Source of the DNA: Gammaproteobacteria bacterium
Lineage (GTDB): Bacteria; Pseudomonadota; Gammaproteobacteria; Acidiferrobacterales; Sulfurifustaceae
Direction of reading: 5' to 3'
Assembly: GCA_016199745.1 (NCBI GenBank)
Contig: JACQFZ010000022.1
Coordinates: 186,001-250,000, forward strand
Length of the DNA: 64,000 nucleotides
The notes under the pieces were generated by a model, which worked only from the letters and a program-made list of their open reading frames with translations, was not told where the DNA came from and searched no databases. The position numbers and the translations under genes were made by a program. Shown in pieces: positions 59,163 to 64,000 of this stretch. The stretch's first letter is position 1, and each line of letters begins with the position of its first letter.

Positions 59163-59194
59163 GTTGAAAAATTCCATGCACGGAATTTTTCAAC
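59163..59194. terminator. Perfect hairpin between tpiA and secG
   Basis: GTTGAAAAATTCC and GGAATTTTTCAAC pair over 13 bases around a six-base loop. The A/T runs make it a possible bidirectional terminator. It ends three bases before the secG ribosome binding site. Confidence 0.55.
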
Positions 59195-59207
59195 AACGGA
59201 GTGGAAT

Positions 59208-59543
59208 ATGCGTGAAATTATTATCATAGTCGACGTATTGGCGGCGCTGGGCTTAGTGACGCTGGTATTGTTGCAGCAAGGTAAGGGTGCTGATATGGGG
59301 GCTGCCTTCGGCAGTGGCGCATCGCAGACGCTATTCGGCAGTCGCGGTACCGCTAACTTTTTAACACGAGCGACCGCCGTGCTCGCGGTTGTTTTTTTTC
59401 TTTCGAACTTAGGGCTTGCGTATCTCGCTAAAGGACATGCGCAGCCGTCGAGCGTGACAACGGTACCGGCAACGCAAACGCCAGCAGTGCCGGAAGTGCC
59501 AGTGACACCCGCTACCCCGTCCGTGCCGGAGGTTCCTAAGTAA
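59208..59543 (+). CDS. secG: Preprotein translocase subunit SecG
   Basis: A 111-residue two-helix membrane protein of the SecYEG channel. Helices at about 2-20 and 53-72 flank the conserved loop LQQGKGADMGAAFGSGASQT followed by LFGSRGTANFLTRATA. The C-terminal Pro/Val/Thr tail is a normal low-complexity extension. GGAG precedes the ATG. The secG-tRNA-Leu pair is widespread in gammaproteobacteria. Confidence 0.94.
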   Translation: MREIIIIVDVLAALGLVTLVLLQQGKGADMGAAFGSGASQTLFGSRGTANFLTRATAVLAVVFFLSNLGLAYLAKGHAQPSSVTTVPATQTPAVPEVPVTPATPSVPEVPK

Positions 59544-59676
59544 GGCGGTAGAGAGGAAGCGGAAAAATTTTTGCGAAGGAATTTTCAGATTACTTCGCCG
59601 GTGCCGACGAAAGCGCCGAATAAATCTAGGCTTCCTATTCTCCTCGCGCGCTTACTCGTGTTTTAATTCAAGCTCG

Positions 59677-59761
59677 GCCGAAGTGGTGAAATTGGTATAC
59701 ACGCTATCTTGAGGTGGTAGTGGCGAAAGCCGTGCGGGTTCGAGTCCCGCCTTCGGCACCA
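59677..59761 (+). tRNA. leuU: tRNA-Leu (anticodon GAG)
   Basis: An 85-base class II tRNA. The acceptor stem GCCGAAG / CTTCGGC is perfect and is followed by A and the encoded CCA. The anticodon arm CTATC-TTGAGGT-GGTAG presents GAG, the variable arm TGGCGAAAGCCG is long as in tRNA-Leu, and the T arm GCGGGTTCGAGTCCCGC is standard. It lies between secG and an EpsA-like regulator gene. Confidence 0.95.
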
Positions 59762-59901
59762 TTCATTGAGGAGTTGTAGGGAAGTACGTGGTTCGTCAGT
59801 GATGATGCCTGATCATCTGCTTGGCGATGGTTGTAGACTCAAATCACATCGTCAATAGCGACCAGGTTCTCGTTCGATATGCGCTTGAGGGGAGACAGGG
59901 C

Positions 59902-60651
59902 ATGAACGACGCGTTAATCAGGGCTGCTGCCGAGTCGGTTCGTACGGCAGACGATTACAAACAATGGACGCGGCGGCACATTCGTCCGGTCCTTCCCCAC
60001 GGTTCCATGCTTTCCGGCTTGGGCCATCTGCACGCCGGCGGTGCCGGCCTCGACTATATCGTCATGGTCGATTGCCCACTTGAGCACATCGAATCCATCC
60101 GCAATTGTGCGGGTGCGATCGATACTCCTATCGTGCGTCGTTGGTTGTCGGTGCTACAGCCCGTATATTTCGACGGTCGGAACCCTTGGCCTGAGACTCC
60201 GCCGATTTGGCTCGACAGTTTCCGGCGCCATGGTTTTCATAACGCCATCGCTCACGGAATGGTCGATCATGAAAAATGTTTCGGCACCTACCACTGTTTG
60301 TTCCAAATTCCCGGAATACCGTGCGAGGAACACTTTGATGTGTTGCAGCGGTTGACACCGGCGCTGCATCTGGCGCTTTGTCGGGTCATCGAGTTTGTCA
60401 AAGGCGATAATTTCTTCGCCGAGCGTTTATCGAAATTAACGGAGCGCGAACGCGAAGTGGTGCACTGGTTGGGAATGGGGAAAACCAACGCCGAAATCGC
60501 CCACATCATCGATTTGCGAGAGAGTACGGTTAAGCATCACTTAACGCATATTTTCGATAAGGTTGGCGTCTTCAATCGGTCGCAGTTGGTGCGTTGCCTG
60601 GCGGAGTATGAGGCGCGATTGGTGCCGGGATCGCCGACTCGACTGTTGTAG
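59902..60651 (+). CDS. LuxR-family transcriptional regulator, EpsA-like
   Basis: A 249-residue protein. The C-terminal LuxR helix-turn-helix is clear: LTEREREVVHWLGMGKTNAE followed by DLRESTVKHHLTHIFDKVGV. The N-terminal domain (about 10-170) lacks autoinducer-binding residues and resembles the EpsA regulators of exopolysaccharide/exosortase clusters, for example LPHGSMLSGLGHLHAGG and RRHGFHNAIAHGMVDHE. No polysaccharide genes are in the window. I chose the ATG at 59902 with GGAGA eight bases upstream; starts at 59821 or 59827 would add 25-27 residues. It lies directly 3' of the tRNA-Leu gene, an uncommon place for such a gene. Confidence 0.75.
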   Translation: MNDALIRAAAESVRTADDYKQWTRRHIRPVLPHGSMLSGLGHLHAGGAGLDYIVMVDCPLEHIESIRNCAGAIDTPIVRRWLSVLQPVYFDGRNPWPETPPIWLDSFRRHGFHNAIAHGMVDHEKCFGTYHCLFQIPGIPCEEHFDVLQRLTPALHLALCRVIEFVKGDNFFAERLSKLTEREREVVHWLGMGKTNAEIAHIIDLRESTVKHHLTHIFDKVGVFNRSQLVRCLAEYEARLVPGSPTRLL

Positions 60652-61039
60652 CTTGCTCAAGTACGTCGGCACTAAAGTGCCTTTCGCGTACGTCTTCTGC
60701 TTGTTAGCGTCTGGCCCGCCTTACATTTGTTGGACGGGAATGCGGACCTGCGGGGGCAGGGGGAATGGGAGGCGGCAGCAGTTGCGAACTTCAGGGAGGC
60801 CGAGAAGCTCGCAAGGAAATGCGTAAGGGGGTAGCAAGGAAGTTAATGAGGTCGGGAAGCTTCCGCTTGTTGCCGTTTCTATTCCGATCCGCATTTCCCG
60901 TCCTCTTTTATTTTTGTTTACACACATCTGTAACGGAAATCATGCGCCGCGGTATTGGGTTCCCCCGGATTTTGTCTTGATTTTGTGACACTGGCTAAGT
61001 AGACTCGCCAGCGTTTTCGCGGGTGGCTGGCGGCCTTCA
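60652..61039. other. Gene-free region upstream of the nuo operon
   Basis: No open frame with coding character, RNA gene or strong repeat is seen in these 388 bases. The nuo promoter should lie in the last 100 bases, where TTGTGA and an AT-rich stretch occur, but no convincing -10/-35 pair is visible. Confidence 0.5.
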
Positions 61040-61396
61040 ATGCTGCAAAATTATCTCCCCATTTTGATATTCATGTTAGTTGCGCTCGCGCTCGGCATCG
61101 TCATGATGCTGCTCGGCCGGCTATTGGGTCCACATCGGCCCGATCCTGACAAACTTTCCCCCTACGAGTGCGGATTCGAGGCATTCGAAGATTCGCGCAT
61201 GAAGTTCGACGTGCGCTACTACTTAGTCGCCATCCTCTTCATCATCTTCGATTTGGAGATCGCCTTTTTATTTCCGTGGGCGATCGCGCTGCAAGAAATC
61301 GGTTTGTTCGGTTTTCTGTCGATGATGTTGTTTCTCGGTATCCTGGTGATCGGATTCATCTACGAGTGGAAGAAAGGGGCGCTTGAATGGGAGTAG
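61040..61396 (+). CDS. nuoA: NADH-quinone oxidoreductase subunit A
   Basis: A 118-residue three-helix subunit of complex [21 protein letters not shown] and [20 protein letters not shown] are the family blocks, the second including acidic residues of the quinone-coupling region. First gene of the nuo operon; overlaps nuoB by 10 bases. Confidence 0.97.
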   Translation: MLQNYLPILIFMLVALALGIVMMLLGRLLGPHRPDPDKLSPYECGFEAFEDSRMKFDVRYYLVAILFIIFDLEIAFLFPWAIALQEIGLFGFLSMMLFLGILVIGFIYEWKKGALEWE

Positions 61397-61869
61397 CGGA
61401 CGGCGGCCTATTGGATCGCGGTTGGGCGATCACCAGCATCGATAAAGTCACGAATTGGGCGCGCACCGGTTCGTTGTGGCCAATGACTTTCGGCCTCGCT
61501 TGTTGTGCCGTCGAGATGATGCACGCCGGCGCCTCGCGCTACGACCTCGATCGTTTCGGCGTCGTATTCCGGCCGAGCCCGCGCCAGTCGGACGTGATGA
61601 TCGTCGCTGGTACACTGGTTAATAAGATGGCACCGGCGCTGCGCAAGGTGTATGACCAAATGGCCGAGCCGCGTTGGGTCATTTCCATGGGCTCATGCGC
61701 CAACGGCGGCGGTTATTATCATTATTCCTACGCGGTCGTACGCGGTTGCGACCGCATCGTTCCGGTCGATGTCTATGTTCCGGGTTGCCCGCCGACTGCG
61801 GAGGCGCTGCTATACGGAATTTTGCAACTCCAGAACAAGATCCGGCGCACCCACACGATCGCGCGCTAA
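61387..61869 (+). CDS. nuoB: NADH-quinone oxidoreductase subunit B
   Basis: A 160-residue subunit that holds cluster N2, the last Fe-S centre before quinone. The ligands are in [14 protein letters not shown] (tandem Cys), [11 protein letters not shown] and [14 protein letters not shown], so all four cysteines are present. It starts ATG at 61387 within nuoA. Confidence 0.97.
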   Translation: MGVADGGLLDRGWAITSIDKVTNWARTGSLWPMTFGLACCAVEMMHAGASRYDLDRFGVVFRPSPRQSDVMIVAGTLVNKMAPALRKVYDQMAEPRWVISMGSCANGGGYYHYSYAVVRGCDRIVPVDVYVPGCPPTAEALLYGILQLQNKIRRTHTIAR

Positions 61870-61891
61870 CGCAACGGACGAATAGCCAATA

Positions 61892-62497
61892 ATGAGCGAG
61901 GCACTGCAGGCGCTTGCGACAAACGTCGCCGAGAAATTAGGCGGATTGGTCACGCGCGTCGTTTTAGCGCATGGCGAGCTGACATTAGAAATTCGACGCG
62001 ACGGAATTTTAAAAGCGGCGCGTGCACTGCGTGACGATTCGGCGTTCGCCTTCGAACAACTCATCGATGTCTGCGGCGTGGATTACGCGACTTATCGCGC
62101 GGAATCGCGCGAAGGCGTCAAAGCCGGCCCACGCTTCGCCGTTGTCTACCATCTGTTGTCGATCAAGCACAACCGCCGAGTACGGGTACGAGTGTTACTC
62201 GACGACGACATGCCGCGCGTCGATTCGGTGAGCGAGATTTGGAGCGCGGCCGATTGGTTCGAGCGCGAGGCGTTCGATCTATTCGGCATTATCTTTGAAG
62301 GGCATCCGGATCTGCGTCGATTACTGACCGACTACGGTTTCATCGGCCACCCGTTCCGCAAAGATTTCCCGCTGATCGGCAATGTCGAAATGCGTTACGA
62401 CGAGACCAAACGGCGTGTTGTCTACCAACCGGTGTCGATCGAGCCGCGCGTGTTGGTGCCGCGCGTAATTCGTGACGAAGGATTCGCCCGTGGCTGA
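61892..62497 (+). CDS. nuoC: NADH-quinone oxidoreductase subunit C
   Basis: A 201-residue 30-kDa-type subunit of the peripheral arm. The signature [19 protein letters not shown]-like text appears as [20 protein letters not shown] followed by [20 protein letters not shown]. It is a separate gene, not fused to nuoD as in E. coli. Its end overlaps the nuoD start by eight bases. Confidence 0.96.
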   Translation: MSEALQALATNVAEKLGGLVTRVVLAHGELTLEIRRDGILKAARALRDDSAFAFEQLIDVCGVDYATYRAESREGVKAGPRFAVVYHLLSIKHNRRVRVRVLLDDDMPRVDSVSEIWSAADWFEREAFDLFGIIFEGHPDLRRLLTDYGFIGHPFRKDFPLIGNVEMRYDETKRRVVYQPVSIEPRVLVPRVIRDEGFARG

Positions 62498-63743
62498 GAT
62501 CCGTAACTACACCATGAACTTCGGGCCGCAACATCCGGCGGCGCACGGTGTGTTGCGCCTGGTGATGGAGCTCGACGGCGAAGTCATTCAGCGGATCGAT
62601 CCGCATATCGGTTTACTGCATCGCGGCACTGAAAAGCTGGCCGAGAGCAAGCCATACAACCAATCGATCGGTTACATGGATCGGCTCGATTACGTATCGA
62701 TGATGTGCAACGAGCACGCCTACGTGCGCGCCATCGAGAAGTTACTCGGCATCGAAGCGCCGGTGCGGGCGCAATACATTCGGGTGATGTTCGACGAGAT
62801 CACGCGCATCCTGAATCATTTGCTCTGGCTCGGCGCCCACGGTCTCGATATCGGTGCAATGACGGTGTTCCTGTACTGCTTCCGCGAGCGCGAAGATTTG
62901 TTCGATTGCTATGAAGCGGTGTCCGGCGCGCGCATGCACGCGACCTATTACCGTCCGGGCGGCGTTTATCGCGATTTGCCGGACAGCATGCCGAAGTACC
63001 AGTCGTCCAAGTGGCACGACGAAAAAGAAGTCGCGCAGCTCAACACTAACCGCCAAGGTTCGTTACTCGATTTCGTTTGGGACTTCACCGAGCGCTTCCC
63101 CGGTTATGTCGACGAGTACGAAACGCTGTTGACCGACAATCGCATCTGGAAGCAACGCACCGTCGGTATCGGCGTCGTCAGCCCAGAGCGTGCATTGCAG
63201 CTCGGTTTTACCGGTCCGATGTTGCGCGGCAGCGGCATCGAGTGGGATTTGCGCAAGAAACAACCGTATGCCGTTTACGATCGTGTCGATTTCGATATCC
63301 CGGTCGGCGTCAATGGCGACTGCTACGACCGTTATCTCGTGCGTATTGAAGAGATGCGGCAAAGCAACCGCATTGTCCGTCAATGCGTCGATTGGTTGCG
63401 GCGCAATCCAGGCCCGGTGATGGTCGATGACCACAAGGTGGCGCCGCCGCGGCGCGAAGAAATGAAGGCCGATATGGAGGCATTGATTCACCACTTCAAA
63501 CTTTTTACCGAAGGGTACTGCGCGCCCGAAGGCGAGGTGTATGCCGCGGTCGAAGCGCCGAAGGGCGAGTTCGGTGTGTACTTGATTTCCGATGGTGCTA
63601 ATAAGCCGTATCGGGTGAAGTTGCGCGCACCGGGCTTCGCGCATTTGGCGGCGCTCGATGAAATGTGCCGCGGCCACATGATCGCCGACTTGGTAGCCAT
63701 TATCGGTACGCAGGACATCGTCTTCGGGGAGATCGATCGCTAA
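62490..63743 (+). CDS. nuoD: NADH-quinone oxidoreductase subunit D
   Basis: A 417-residue 49-kDa-type subunit forming the quinone pocket with Nuo[21 protein letters not shown] and [20 protein letters not shown] are hallmarks; the quinone-binding His and Tyr (Tyr in [12 protein letters not shown]) are present. The GTG at 62490 is preferred over a GTG six codons upstream because AGGA lies eight bases before it and the family begins [15 protein letters not shown]. Confidence 0.97.
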   Translation: MAEIRNYTMNFGPQHPAAHGVLRLVMELDGEVIQRIDPHIGLLHRGTEKLAESKPYNQSIGYMDRLDYVSMMCNEHAYVRAIEKLLGIEAPVRAQYIRVMFDEITRILNHLLWLGAHGLDIGAMTVFLYCFREREDLFDCYEAVSGARMHATYYRPGGVYRDLPDSMPKYQSSKWHDEKEVAQLNTNRQGSLLDFVWDFTERFPGYVDEYETLLTDNRIWKQRTVGIGVVSPERALQLGFTGPMLRGSGIEWDLRKKQPYAVYDRVDFDIPVGVNGDCYDRYLVRIEEMRQSNRIVRQCVDWLRRNPGPVMVDDHKVAPPRREEMKADMEALIHHFKLFTEGYCAPEGEVYAAVEAPKGEFGVYLISDGANKPYRVKLRAPGFAHLAALDEMCRGHMIADLVAIIGTQDIVFGEIDR

Positions 63744-64000
63744 TGGCCACGTCGTCTAAGCCGCATCCAGCGCATACGCTATCGGCCGCTGCGCGCGCCG
63801 AGATCGATCGTTGGTTAACGAAATATCCGGCCGACCGCCGGCGGGCGGCGACGTTGCCGGCGCTGACGATTGTGCAGCGCGAGAACGGCGGTTATCTCAC
63901 GCCGGTGTTACTCGAGGCCGTGGCCGATTACCTCGGTATTCCGCAAGTGGCAGTGCAGGAAGTCGCTACCTTTTATAGCTTGTACGACTTGCAACCGGTC
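63743..64000 (+). CDS. nuoE: NADH-quinone oxidoreductase subunit E, N-terminal part (runs off the window)
   Basis: The first 86 codons of the 24-kDa-type subunit. The start ATG overlaps the nuoD stop (TAATG). LTIVQRENGGYLTPVLLEAV and IPQVAVQEVATFYSLYDLQP match NuoE before its [2Fe-2S] cysteines, which lie beyond the edge. Conserved nuo order supports the call. Confidence 0.93.
   Translation, partial: MATSSKPHPAHTLSAAARAEIDRWLTKYPADRRRAATLPALTIVQRENGGYLTPVLLEAVADYLGIPQVAVQEVATFYSLYDLQPV

Overview
The window is a GC-rich chromosomal segment of a non-enteric gammaproteobacterium. The evidence is the conserved gene order (smpB/ratA-ratB/bamE/fur; recN-nadK-hrcA-grpE-dnaK-dnaJ-dapB-carAB-greA-rlmE-ftsH-folP-glmM-tpiA-secG-tRNA-Leu-nuo), a one-piece tmRNA with the tag ANDDNYALAA, an HrcA/CIRCE element beside sigma-32 promoters, and separate nuoC and nuoD genes (fused in Escherichia coli). 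No rRNA genes, insertion sequences, prophage or CRISPR array were seen. A family of paired CT-rich palindromes, resembling REP/BIME elements, fills many gaps between genes.

Layout. 1-9 kb: a truncated conserved protein, aspartate ammonia-lyase, a TlpA-like thioredoxin and acylphosphatase, a lytic transglycosylase, a RelA-type (p)ppGpp enzyme, a DMT exporter and a choline/carnitine acyltransferase-family protein. 9-17 kb: proS, a ROK sugar kinase, a GATase, a retropepsin-like protease, folE2, and the isoprenoid operon xseB-ispA-dxs. 17.4-22.4 kb: signalling genes, namely an Rrf2 regulator without Fe-S cysteines, two PilZ proteins and a TtrS/TtrR-like histidine kinase and response regulator. 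22.5-25.2 kb: a degenerate sulfur-acquisition locus with remnants of sbp, ssuA, ssuD, cysW and cysB, all broken and joined end to end, plus one intact-looking short ORF ending in a Cys-Cys pair. 25.3-30.5 kb: an FHA protein, ssrA, smpB, an NSS transporter, ratA, ratB, bamE and fur. 30.6-37.8 kb: a metal island with zur-znuCBA behind a 40-bp dyad operator and a ZrgABC-like ABC system with a DUF3299 protein. 38-47 kb: an ArgA-like GNAT, recN, nadK and the heat-shock cluster. 47-64 kb: dapB, carAB, greA, rlmE, ftsH, folP, glmM, tpiA, secG, tRNA-Leu(GAG), an EpsA-like LuxR regulator and the start of the nuo operon, which runs off the right edge within nuoE.

How it fits together. Most genes are core housekeeping: pyrimidine/arginine precursor, lysine/cell-wall, folate and isoprenoid synthesis, protein quality control, respiration and ribosome rescue. 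The accessory signal lies in three places: the collapsed sulfur locus, the c-di-GMP/two-component block beside it, and the zinc island. The sulfur locus is the most unusual part. Five gene remnants lie in one orientation with several apparent deletion junctions, while the flanking genes are intact. This suggests recent loss of sulfate/sulfonate uptake and its CysB regulator, or an assembly artefact.
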